7,015 nt of DNA from an uncultured Macromonas sp. (GTDB lineage: Bacteria > Pseudomonadota > Gammaproteobacteria > Burkholderiales > Burkholderiaceae). Location: the NCBI GenBank assembly GCA_946481585.1, contig CAMLOF010000157.1:1-7015 (forward strand), given 5' to 3'. Positions 1 to 5,918 of this stretch are shown here, piece by piece. A program made the translations under genes and the position numbers. Within the stretch, counting starts at the first letter, position 1. Every line of letters begins with the position of its first letter. Under the pieces are notes generated by a model. It ran no database searches and had not been told where the DNA came from. It was given only the letters and a program-made list of their open reading frames with translations.

Positions 1-50
1 AAACCCCGGTCCCCAGGTACTCAACATACTCGGATCGGGGTTTTGCTTTT
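1..50 (+). terminator. Intrinsic terminator-like hairpin before metH1
   Basis: Bases 1-12 pair with bases 32-43 in a 12-bp stem (AAACCCCGGTCC with GGATCGGGGTTT, one G-T wobble) around a 19-base loop. The stem runs into TTTTGCTTTT. This is the form of a Rho-independent terminator for a plus-strand transcript coming from left of the window. Because it sits only about 20 bases before metH1, it could instead be an attenuator in the metH1 leader. The window edge hides whatever lies upstream, so I cannot choose between these. Confidence 0.7.
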
Positions 51-70
51 GGTGGCATAGTGACTTGATC

Positions 71-1144
71 ATGAAATCGCTGCAATACACCCGTGCGCAG
101 GCGCTGCCTGAACTCCTGGCCGAACGCATCGTCGTCCTTGACGGTGCGATGGGAACCATGATCCAGCGTTTCAAGCTGGACGAGCAGCAGTACCGGGGTT
201 TGGGATACAAGGGGCCAGGCGCCAGCTACGAACGCTTCAAGGACTTTCCGCGCGACGTGAAGGGCAACAACGAGTTGCTGAGCTTGACTCGACCCGATGT
301 CATTCGCGACATCCACGAGAGTTATCTGGCCGCAGGTGCGGATCTTGTGGAGACGAATACCTTCGGTGCAACCTGCATTGCGCAGGAAGATTACGGCATG
401 GCCGACTTGGCTTACGAGATGAACGTGACGTCGGCGCGGCTCGCCCGGCAGGCTTGCGACAAATACAGCACTCCTCAGCGCCGCCGATATGTGGCTGGGG
501 CGCTCGGCCCGACACCGAAGACGGCAAGTATCAGCCCGGATGTGAATGACCCAGGTGCGCGCAACGTAACGTTTGACGAACTGCGTGCAGCGTATCTTGA
601 ACAGACGCGGGGCTTGGTCGAAGGCGGCGCAGACGTTTTGTTGGTTGAAACCATTTTCGATACCTTGAATGCAAAAGCAGCGCTTTTTGCCATTCAGGAG
701 TACTTCGATGAGTCAGGGGAATGTCTTCCGATTCTGATCAGCGGAACAGTCACGGACGCGTCCGGCCGCATCCTGAGTGGTCAGACCGTTACGGCGTTCT
801 GGGCTAGCGTGCGGCATGTGCAACCGTTGGCCGTCGGTCTCAATTGCGCGCTCGGCGCAGCGCTCATGAAGCCGTACATCCAGGAACTGGCGAAAGTCGC
901 AGAGGGCACGTTCATCAGTTGCTATCCGAATGCGGGCTTGCCCAATCCGATGAGCGACACTGGTTTCGACGAAACCCCTGCAGACACGTCACGCCTTCTG
1001 CACGAGTTCGCCGCCGAAGGGCTGGTGAACATCGTTGGGGGCTGCTGCGGCACCACGCCGGATCATATAGCAGCTATTGGCTTGGCTGTGCAGAAGGATG
1101 CGCCTCGACGCTCCTGGCTTCCTGCCGAACTGCTTCAAGCGTAA
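71..1144 (+). CDS. metH: MetH1: homocysteine-binding (zinc) domain of cobalamin-dependent methionine synthase
   Basis: 357 aa from ATG 71. This is the N-terminal module of MetH, which activates homocysteine on zinc for methylation by methylcobalamin in the last step of methionine synthesis (cytoplasm). Visible motifs are [10 protein letters not shown] near the start, [15 protein letters not shown], the [17 protein letters not shown] stretch, GLNCALG with Cys259, and [11 protein letters not shown] with Cys325-Cys326; these three cysteines are the expected zinc ligands. The protein ends after this domain, so the pterin, cobalamin and reactivation domains of full-length MetH (about 1,200 aa) must be on another gene. 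Split MetH is common in Comamonadaceae. Compared with the E. coli sequence as I remember it, about 10 residues ([10 protein letters not shown]) are inserted after the QYRG/FRG position. No strong ribosome binding site is visible; an in-frame TTG at 65, nine bases after GGTGG, is the alternative start. The stop overlaps the convergent regulator by 10 bases. Confidence 0.93.
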   Translation: MKSLQYTRAQALPELLAERIVVLDGAMGTMIQRFKLDEQQYRGLGYKGPGASYERFKDFPRDVKGNNELLSLTRPDVIRDIHESYLAAGADLVETNTFGATCIAQEDYGMADLAYEMNVTSARLARQACDKYSTPQRRRYVAGALGPTPKTASISPDVNDPGARNVTFDELRAAYLEQTRGLVEGGADVLLVETIFDTLNAKAALFAIQEYFDESGECLPILISGTVTDASGRILSGQTVTAFWASVRHVQPLAVGLNCALGAALMKPYIQELAKVAEGTFISCYPNAGLPNPMSDTGFDETPADTSRLLHEFAAEGLVNIVGGCCGTTPDHIAAIGLAVQKDAPRRSWLPAELLQA

Positions 1145-1983
1145 CGCTTGCTGCGCAGATTCGATTTCATGTCGCGCAGCATGGGTTGCAGCTTGTCGCT
1201 ACCTATGCGCAGCGCCAGACAAGTCGCCAATACATCGATGATCATCAGGTGCAGTAGCCGCGAGGTCATGGGGCTGTAACGGTCGTAGCCTTCGGGGTGG
1301 TCTGCCGCGAGGTGGATGTGTCCCGCCGCTGCGAGCGGTGATCCGCTGGCCGTGATCACGATCGTGGTGGCGCCATGCTTGCGGGCGATGTCTCCGGCAT
1401 CCATCAGGTCGCGTGTGCGGCCTGAGTTGGAGATGATCACTACGACGTCTCCTGGGCGCCGCAAGGCAGCGCTCATCACTTGCATGTGACCGTCGTTGTA
1501 CGCGATGGAATTCACCCCAAGGCGGAAGAACTTGTGTTGTGCGTCCATCGCGACGATGCCGGAGTTACCAACGCCATAAAACTCGATGCGGTGGTTGTGC
1601 CGGTAGGCGTTCTCCAGCGCATCGGCGGCTTTCTCAAGCGCGTTGGTGGATGCGTCGTTGCGGTAACGCAGGAAGGCGGCCACGCTGTTGTCGATCACCT
1701 TGACGAGCACGTCGCTGACCTTGTCGTCGGGGTCCACGCTGCGGTGGATGAAAGGCACGCCTTCGCTGACGGTACCCACCAGCTTGAGTTTGAAGTCACT
1801 TAGCCCGTCATAGCCCATGCTCCTGCAAAAGCGGACCACGGTCGGCTTGCTCACATGGGCGCGCTCCGCGAGTTCGCTGACAGGCAGGCTGGCAAACTGG
1901 CGTGGATTGCTCAAGACCAGCCGGGCAACCCTTTGCTCCGCAGGTGCCAGCGAGGGCAACGATGCTTCAATGCGATCCAGCAT
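1135..1983 (-). CDS. HexR-like transcriptional regulator, MurR/RpiR family (HTH + SIS)
   Basis: 282 aa. An N-terminal helix-turn-helix domain (about residues 1-77, recognition helix around [14 protein letters not shown], 45-58) is followed by a SIS sugar-phosphate-binding domain (about 125-255) with GVGNSG at 137-142 and ISNSGRT at 184-190. The wording matches E. coli HexR along its length (FCRSM, DFKLKL, the HR-V segment, NKFFR-like [21 protein letters not shown]). HexR binds 2-keto-3-deoxy-6-phosphogluconate and represses Entner-Doudoroff and central carbon genes. That this protein has the same ligand and targets is inference. The start is well supported: AAGGAT lies 8 bases before ATG 1983 and overlaps the metW stop codon. 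Only 6 bases separate it from metW, so it is probably the third gene of a metX-metW-regulator operon. It overlaps convergent metH1 by 10 bases. Confidence 0.9.
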   Translation of the reverse strand: MLDRIEASLPSLAPAEQRVARLVLSNPRQFASLPVSELAERAHVSKPTVVRFCRSMGYDGLSDFKLKLVGTVSEGVPFIHRSVDPDDKVSDVLVKVIDNSVAAFLRYRNDASTNALEKAADALENAYRHNHRIEFYGVGNSGIVAMDAQHKFFRLGVNSIAYNDGHMQVMSAALRRPGDVVVIISNSGRTRDLMDAGDIARKHGATTIVITASGSPLAAAGHIHLAADHPEGYDRYSPMTSRLLHLMIIDVLATCLALRIGSDKLQPMLRDMKSNLRSKRYA

Positions 1984-1989
1984 GCTGTT

Positions 1990-2574
1990 TCATCCTTGTG
2001 TGAACTTGAAGACCGCTGTGCTGGCCAAAAGATTGGGCAGAAGCCTCACTTCACGGCCATTTTCAAGTCCGAAGCTGTCTTCGATCTGCAGGCCGTTCTT
2101 GCGGGCAAGGACTTCAAAATCGGTGTAGGTGCCCACGCGGATATTAGGGGTGTCGTGCCATTGGTAGGGTAGGCGTTTGGTGACAGGCATACGGCCTTGC
2201 AGTACGCTCACGCGGTTGGGCCAATGGGCAAAGTTGGGGAAGGCAACGATGCCGATGCGACCAACACGTGCCGTTTCACGCAGCATGGTTTCAGCGTTGC
2301 GCAGGTGCTGCAGAGTGTCAATCTGGAGCACAACATCAAAGCTGTTGTCTTCGAACATGGCAAGGCCATCCTCTAGATTCAACTGGAGGACACTGACCCC
2401 CTTCTGTAAACATGCGTGCACCTTGGTGTCATCGATTTCCACCCCATAACCTGAGCAGCCGCGCGTGTCCCGCAGATGAGCAAGCAAGGCACCGTCACCG
2501 CAGCCAAGGTCCAAGACGCGCGAACCCTCGGGCACGAGCCTAGCAATAGAGGTTTGGGTCAAACGGTCGCTCAT
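1990..2574 (-). CDS. metW: MetW, methionine biosynthesis protein (class I methyltransferase fold)
   Basis: 194 aa, the usual MetW length. It has a Rossmann-type SAM-binding fold with motif [10 protein letters not shown] at residues 20-28, the acidic strand end GVEIDD (about 44-49), and [12 protein letters not shown] (about 80-91). The C-terminal half carries the MetW-type stretch [11 protein letters not shown] and the [13 protein letters not shown] segment. In Proteobacteria metW is regularly paired with metX, and MetW is reported to be needed for full homoserine acyltransferase function; no methyl acceptor is established. Its ATG overlaps the metX stop as ATGA. A GGAGG at 2585-2589 lies 10 bases ahead, so translation is coupled to metX. 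It should share SAM-responsive control from the metX leader. Confidence 0.95.
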   Translation of the reverse strand: MSDRLTQTSIARLVPEGSRVLDLGCGDGALLAHLRDTRGCSGYGVEIDDTKVHACLQKGVSVLQLNLEDGLAMFEDNSFDVVLQIDTLQHLRNAETMLRETARVGRIGIVAFPNFAHWPNRVSVLQGRMPVTKRLPYQWHDTPNIRVGTYTDFEVLARKNGLQIEDSFGLENGREVRLLPNLLASTAVFKFTQG

Positions 2575-3755
2575 ACGCGGGCTGCCTCCGGGAGAATGGT
2601 CGTGTCAAAGTATGAGCGGATTGCCGCGTGGTAACGAGGGTCGTCCAGAAGGAAAGCATCGTGACCGTGTGGGGCATCGATCTCGGCGTAGCTGACCTCA
2701 CGCCGGTTGTCGAGCAGCGCCTTGACGATCTCGCGGCTGCGGCCAGGTGAAAAGCGCCAGTCGGTACTGAAGCTGACGAGCAGAAACCGTGCTTTTGCGG
2801 GGGCCAATGCCGCGCTGAGGTTACCTCCGTGTTCCCTGGCGGGATCGAAATAGTCCAGAGCGCGCGTGATCAGCAGGTATGTGTTGGCATCGAAATACTG
2901 GCTGAACTTGTCACCCTGGTGGCGCAGGTAGCTTTCGATCTGGAACTCGACATCCTGTGTCGTGTAGTGGTAGGCCAGCCGTTCGATGCTCTCCAGGCCG
3001 TCCTCGGCAGCTTGTTGCAAGGGTTTGAGTTGGCGTCCGAATTTCTCGTTCATGACGTCGTCGCTGAGGTAGGTGATGTGCCCGATCATTCGGGCGATCC
3101 GCAGGCCGCGATGGGGAACTGTGTTGTGACGCAGGTAGTGGCCGCCGTGGAAGTCTGGGTCGGTGACGATGGCTCGCCGTGCCACTTCGTTGAAGGCGAT
3201 GTTCTCTGCGGTGAGGTTGGGGGCGCTGGCCACCACCACGGCGTGCCGCACGCGGTCTGGGAATTGCAGGGTCCAGCTGAGAGTCTGCATGCCCCCAAGG
3301 CTGCCACCCATGACCGCCGCGAGTTGATCGATCCCCAAGGCGTCCAGAAGCCTCGCCTGGGCGTTTACCCAGTCCTCAACGGTGACAACCGGGAAGTCCG
3401 CGCCCCATGCCAAGCCAGTGGCCGGGTTGAGGTGTGTGGGGCCGGTGGAGCCGAAGCAGGATCCCAGATTGTTGACGCCAATGACGAAGAAGCGGCGGGT
3501 ATCAACCGCCTTGCCTGGGCCGATCATGTTGTCCCACCACCCTTCGCTGCGGGGTATTGGTTGTCCATTCTGGTCGGCATGAACCCCTGCGACATGGTGA
3601 GACGCGTTCAGCGCATGGCAGATCAGCACGGCATTCGACTTGTCGGCGTTGAGCGTGCCGTAGGTTTCGTAGACAAGTTCATAGGCCGGTAAAACGGCAC
3701 CGCTCTTGAGCGAAAGCGGTTGCTCGAACCGCATGGTTTTTGGTGTAACGATCAA
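2571..3755 (-). CDS. metX: MetX, homoserine O-acyltransferase
   Basis: 394 aa from a TTG start. It acylates homoserine (acetyl- or succinyl-CoA as donor), the first committed step of methionine synthesis, in the cytoplasm. The alpha/beta-hydrolase fold shows the MetX hallmarks: [27 protein letters not shown], the nucleophile elbow MGGSLGGMQ with Ser152, Asp332 in FSTDWRF, and His365 in GHDAFL, together forming the catalytic triad. Homologues paired with MetW in Betaproteobacteria are often annotated as succinyltransferases; the donor cannot be read from these motifs. Start choice: AAGGTG lies 6 bases before TTG 3755, giving an N-terminus of Met-Ile-Val-Thr-Pro as I recall for relatives. GTG 3764 is the alternative. 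A longer reading frame from 3806 would begin inside the leader terminator and is rejected. It is the first gene of the operon and is preceded by a SAM-II riboswitch. Confidence 0.95.
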   Translation of the reverse strand: MIVTPKTMRFEQPLSLKSGAVLPAYELVYETYGTLNADKSNAVLICHALNASHHVAGVHADQNGQPIPRSEGWWDNMIGPGKAVDTRRFFVIGVNNLGSCFGSTGPTHLNPATGLAWGADFPVVTVEDWVNAQARLLDALGIDQLAAVMGGSLGGMQTLSWTLQFPDRVRHAVVVASAPNLTAENIAFNEVARRAIVTDPDFHGGHYLRHNTVPHRGLRIARMIGHITYLSDDVMNEKFGRQLKPLQQAAEDGLESIERLAYHYTTQDVEFQIESYLRHQGDKFSQYFDANTYLLITRALDYFDPAREHGGNLSAALAPAKARFLLVSFSTDWRFSPGRSREIVKALLDNRREVSYAEIDAPHGHDAFLLDDPRYHAAIRSYFDTTILPEAARV

Positions 3756-3782
3756 CTCAATCACCTTGGGGCATGGACCCAG

Positions 3783-3843
3783 AAAACAAAAAACCCGGCG
3801 CCGCAAAGTCCGTCATGGGAAGAGACGGGTGCGAGACCGGGTG
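3783..3843 (-). terminator. Intrinsic terminator in the metX leader (attenuator)
   Basis: On the minus strand, ACCCGG (3842-3837) pairs with CCGGGT (3798-3793), which runs into TTTTTTGTTTT (3793-3783). Inside the stem, CGCA (3833-3830) can pair with TGCG (3805-3802), and CCGTC (3828-3824) with GACGG (3814-3810), giving one long interrupted hairpin. It lies between the SAM-II element and the metX start, about 30 bases before the TTG. There is no gene on this strand for it to end, so premature termination of metX mRNA controlled by the riboswitch is the natural reading. This terminator role is inferred from structure alone. Confidence 0.85.
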
Positions 3844-3844
3844 T

Positions 3845-3896
3845 CCCTCTTTAGCGGCATTTTTAAAGCGCCCGCAATCCGGAATCAAATCGGCGC
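3845..3896 (-). promoter_or_regulatory. SAM-II (SAM-alpha) riboswitch controlling metX-metW
   Basis: Read on the minus strand, P1 is GCGCC (3896-3892) with GGCGC (3872-3868). The loop carries GATTTGA followed by CCGGATTGCGG. After P1 come an A/T-rich joiner and TGCCGCTAAAGAGGG ending at 3845. GCGG (3875-3872) can pair with CCGC (3857-3854) to make the pseudoknot. The conserved words of the SAM-II family as I remember them (GATTTGA or GATTTAA, CCGnnTTGC, GCTAAARAGGG) are all present in order and spacing. The loop/tail pair A-U in the reference sequence is G-C here, a compensatory change. SAM-II binds S-adenosylmethionine and lowers expression of methionine genes, mainly in alpha- and some betaproteobacteria. 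Its place in front of metX and a following terminator agree with this. Confidence 0.9.
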
Positions 3897-3904
3897 AATG
3901 TCTA

Positions 3905-3910
3905 AGTATA
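3905..3910 (-). promoter_or_regulatory. Probable -10 element of the metX promoter
   Basis: TATACT reads on the minus strand at 3910-3905 and matches the TATAAT consensus at 5 of 6 bases. Transcription starting about 7 bases later would begin near 3898, just before the first base of riboswitch stem P1 at 3896, as expected for a leader that opens with a riboswitch. No convincing -35 hexamer stands 16-18 bases upstream (GCCAAA is there), so the promoter may need an activator or be weak. Confidence 0.6.
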
Positions 3911-4226
3911 AGTTGTTGCAGCTGACTTTTGGCGCGTCTTGCGGGTAGCCTGCAACCCTCCCTTTGTTGCGCTCTTGCAACGAAGATGCAAGCCAATTTG
4001 GCCGAAATGCCCCTTAAACCCACGGCGAATTGGGGTTTGCCCTGATCTGGCAAAAAAAGGCTATTCGCCACGAAAGCTCCAGCGCATAATGGTTGCGCAC
4101 ATCTTTTCAAGATGAGCAGTGACAGGTGATCGGTCAGTTTCGCGCGCCACAGCGGCCAAAAAGCGGTTTCGTCGTGCTACCGGGGCTCCATCGCTATTCG
4201 TTTCGTGTTTTTTGAGGAGTCCCTTG
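3911..4226. other. Divergent intergenic region between metX leader and RRM gene
   Basis: No gene is visible in these 316 bases. The stretch holds an interrupted inverted repeat TTTGTTGC (3963-3970) with GCAACGAA (3977-3984), one wobble pair, and several nearby TTGC/GCAA words. It also holds a near-palindrome GCCAATTTGGC (3992-4002) and AAACCC/GGGTTT arms (4016-4021 and 4033-4038). None is followed by a T-run on either strand, so they are not terminators. The right part must contain the promoter and 5' leader of the RRM gene. They could be operator sites or leader structure; I recognise no known motif. Confidence 0.5.
4085..4090 (+). promoter_or_regulatory. Candidate -10 box for the RRM protein gene
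   Basis: CATAAT matches TATAAT at 5 of 6 bases and sits in the intergenic region ahead of the RRM gene. It would give a 5' leader of about 130 bases. No good -35 is seen at the right spacing, so this is only a candidate. Confidence 0.25.
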
Positions 4227-4619
4227 ATGGGCAACAAACTGTACGTCGGCAATCTGCCTTACACCGTGCGTGACGACGACCTGCAGCAAGCATTCAGCGC
4301 CTTCGGCAGCGTCAGCAGCGCGAAGGTCATGATGGAGCGCGACACTGGTCGTTCCAAAGGCTTCGGCTTTGTGGAAATGGGCAGCGATTCCGAGGCTCAG
4401 TCCGCCATCCAAGGCATGAACGGTCAGTCTTTGGGTGGTCGTAGCCTGGTGGTGAACGAGGCTCGCCCGATGGAGCCCCGTCCTCCCCGTAGCGGTGGCT
4501 TCGGTGGTGGCCGCCGTGAAGGTGGTTTTGGTGGCGGCGGTGGTGGCGAAGGCGGTTTCCGCAGCCCCTACGGCCATGGCGGCCGTCGTGAAGGCGGTGG
4601 TGGCCGCGGCGGCTACTGA
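4227..4619 (+). CDS. Small glycine-rich RNA-binding protein with one RRM domain
   Basis: 130 aa. A single RNA recognition motif covers about residues 3-80, with RNP2 LYVGNL at 5-10 and RNP1 KGFGFVEM at 44-51, so the aromatic residues that stack on RNA are present. The tail from about residue 87 is glycine-rich with arginines and two copies of GGRREGG or GGGRREGG, ending GGRGGY, like RGG-type tails. Such proteins bind single-stranded RNA and in several bacteria are cold-induced RNA chaperones; the role here is inferred from the family. GAGGAG at 4214-4219, 7 bases before ATG 4227, fixes the start; an in-frame GTG at 4119 would add 36 residues unrelated to the fold and is not used. The gene stands alone, divergent from metX and convergent with lptC, with its own terminator. 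Confidence 0.93.
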   Translation: MGNKLYVGNLPYTVRDDDLQQAFSAFGSVSSAKVMMERDTGRSKGFGFVEMGSDSEAQSAIQGMNGQSLGGRSLVVNEARPMEPRPPRSGGFGGGRREGGFGGGGGGEGGFRSPYGHGGRREGGGGRGGY

Positions 4620-4624
4620 TCCCC

Positions 4625-4645
4625 TGGGGCGCTTAGATCGCCCCA
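4625..4645 (+). other. Hairpin after the RRM stop codon
   Basis: TGGGGCG (4625-4631) pairs with CGCCCCA (4639-4645) around a 7-base loop. It lies 5 bases after the stop codon and just before the terminator, without a T-run of its own. It may protect the mRNA 3' end or act together with the next hairpin. Confidence 0.5.
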
Positions 4646-4652
4646 AGTGATG

Positions 4653-4688
4653 AACCCCGTTTCGCATGCCTGCGACACGGGGTTTTTT
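4653..4688 (+). terminator. Rho-independent terminator of the RRM gene
   Basis: AACCCCGT (4653-4660) pairs with ACGGGGTT (4677-4684). After one T/C mismatch the stem continues as TCGCA (4662-4666) with TGCGA (4671-4675), closing on a TGCC loop. A run of six T (4683-4688) follows. On the minus strand the hairpin is not followed by a T-run, so it should act mainly on the plus-strand transcript. Confidence 0.93.
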
Positions 4689-4708
4689 GTTGCCTGTAGC
4701 GCCCGTGG

Positions 4709-5341
4709 TTACCGTCGGGGAGCCAAGGTCGCACGAACATTGCCTTGCAGATCTGCAACCCGTTGGCGATCGTCGTACCGCAGGCTGTTGGCAGCGATGC
4801 GATCGTTGCCTCGGGTCATCAGCACGGGGTGATCGGACTCGATGCGATCAGCGCTGACCAGTACTCTGAGATGTTCGCCGTGAAATGCAACTGGGGGCGA
4901 CTTCTGTTCCGCAGATGCTTGGCTGACGCGAGTGATTTGGACGCGTCTTTGCAATACATAGGTGTCTTGCGCGGCGTCGGTTGTGAGCAGTTCTGCTTCC
5001 GCTAGGGTTACCGATCCGTTTGGGTTGAGCGAACGCAGTCGTACCCCATCCACCTCCATGCTGCCAGTGTCTGGGAAGTGACGCATTTCGCGTCCGAAAA
5101 TCTCGCTTTTGAGTTCTCCGGCAACGTCGAAATCCCTGACTGAGAAGTGCCGCATGAAATAGTCTGGCTCATGACGCAAGGGGCGTTCCGCCACCGGGGC
5201 GGGAGGAGGGGGGGCGCTGCGCAGCACCCAGTAACTGCCGAGCGCCAGCAGGCCCATGGAAAGCACCGGCAGGTAGATGGACACGTGGTCCCAAATTCGA
5301 CCCAGCCAGAGTCGGCCGCGACTGAACCGCTGAGGTTTCAT
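4709..5341 (-). CDS. lptC: LptC, inner-membrane LPS export subunit
   Basis: 210 aa, close to the family's usual 190-210. A cytoplasmic N-terminus rich in Arg (residues 1-17) is followed by one membrane segment at about 20-40 (SIYLPVLSMGLLALGSYWVL), a proline-rich linker, and a periplasmic LptC-type domain. The typical start of the domain, YFMRHFSVRDFDVAGELKS, and the DAQDTYVLQRRVQI, LRVLVSADRI and DLQGNVRATL segments are visible. LptC docks on the LptBFG ABC transporter and hands lipopolysaccharide to LptA. ATG 5341 overlaps the kdsC stop as ATGA, and GAGG lies 7 bases ahead within kdsC; a longer frame reaching to 5560 is only overlap with kdsC. It is the last gene of the operon: the next gene to the left is the convergent RRM gene, so lptA does not follow. 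Confidence 0.92.
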   Translation of the reverse strand: MKPQRFSRGRLWLGRIWDHVSIYLPVLSMGLLALGSYWVLRSAPPPPAPVAERPLRHEPDYFMRHFSVRDFDVAGELKSEIFGREMRHFPDTGSMEVDGVRLRSLNPNGSVTLAEAELLTTDAAQDTYVLQRRVQITRVSQASAEQKSPPVAFHGEHLRVLVSADRIESDHPVLMTRGNDRIAANSLRYDDRQRVADLQGNVRATLAPRR

Positions 5342-5907
5342 GACAAGGCCTCGCCCAATAGTCGGCTGTAGTGGCCGCTTGCAACGAGAAGCAAGTCGCA
5401 GAACTCGCGTGCTGCGCCCATGCCGCCGCTTGCTTTTGTCACGTAGTGCACTCTGGAGAGCACGTCGGCTTGCGCACCTGGCGGCGATACTGAAAAGGCG
5501 CAGCGGCACAGCACTGGCAGGTCTGGCCAGTCGTCGCCTATGGCGGCGGCTTGCTGCCATGTGAGGCCCAGTTCAGCGAGGATGCTCTCGGCGGCTGGTC
5601 TTTTGTCCTCGGTCCCATACCTGACATGGGTGACGCCAAGCGCTTGCAAACGCAAACGCAGAGCCGCTGAATCACGCCCAGTGACCACTGCAGGTGTGAT
5701 TCCTGCCCGTTGCAGCAGCTTGATGCCGTGTCCGTCCAGTGTGTGGAACCGTTTGATGGTTTCGCCTTCTTGTGAGATGTAGAGTCCACCGTCGGTGAGG
5801 ACGCCATCGATGTCGAAGAACGCGACGCGAATGCCTTGGGCGCGCAGCAGCACTTCTGGGGTGAAATTCAAGGAGGGCTGCAGCGAAGTGTTGAGTGGGG
5901 TGGTCAT
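5338..5907 (-). CDS. kdsC: KdsC, 3-deoxy-D-manno-octulosonate-8-phosphate phosphatase
   Basis: 189 aa. This HAD-superfamily phosphatase removes phosphate from Kdo-8-P to give Kdo for the LPS inner core. The HAD motifs are in order: FFDIDGVLTDGG with the nucleophile and acid Asp32 and Asp34, VVTGRDS with Thr76, Lys102 in GTEDKRPA, and GDDWPDL with Asp125-Asp126. The short C1-type form without a large cap domain fits KdsC, which works as a tetramer. ATG 5907 is preferred because AAGG stands 6 bases ahead; TTG 5922, which overlaps the kdsD stop, would add five residues and lacks that spacing. Tight linkage to kdsD upstream and to lptC downstream (ATGA overlap) shows one operon. Confidence 0.95.
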   Translation of the reverse strand: MTTPLNTSLQPSLNFTPEVLLRAQGIRVAFFDIDGVLTDGGLYISQEGETIKRFHTLDGHGIKLLQRAGITPAVVTGRDSAALRLRLQALGVTHVRYGTEDKRPAAESILAELGLTWQQAAAIGDDWPDLPVLCRCAFSVSPPGAQADVLSRVHYVTKASGGMGAAREFCDLLLVASGHYSRLLGEALS

Positions 5908-5918
5908 GTGCAGCCTTG

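Noticed and set aside
1..44. End of a cobalamin or SAH riboswitch before metH1
   Set aside because: Only a terminator-like hairpin is inside the window; none of the conserved words of those riboswitches can be seen, so the claim cannot be supported.
2829..3692. Open frame of 287 codons on the plus strand opposite metX
   Set aside because: It lies wholly inside metX on the other strand, has no family resemblance or ribosome binding site, and is the usual by-product of GC-rich codon use.
3756..3806. Extended MetX start at 3806
   Set aside because: It would begin within the leader terminator hairpin and lacks a ribosome binding site; the conserved protein begins at about 3755.
3963..3984. Inverted repeat as a terminator
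   Set aside because: No T-run follows on either strand and there is no gene end next to it.
4119..4226. Extended N-terminus for the RRM protein from GTG 4119
   Set aside because: The added 36 residues are basic and unlike the family. A clear GAGGAG site supports ATG 4227.
5342..5560. Extended LptC start inside kdsC
   Set aside because: The extra 73 residues are an Arg-rich shadow of kdsC. ATG 5341 has a ribosome binding site, an ATGA overlap and a correctly placed membrane anchor.
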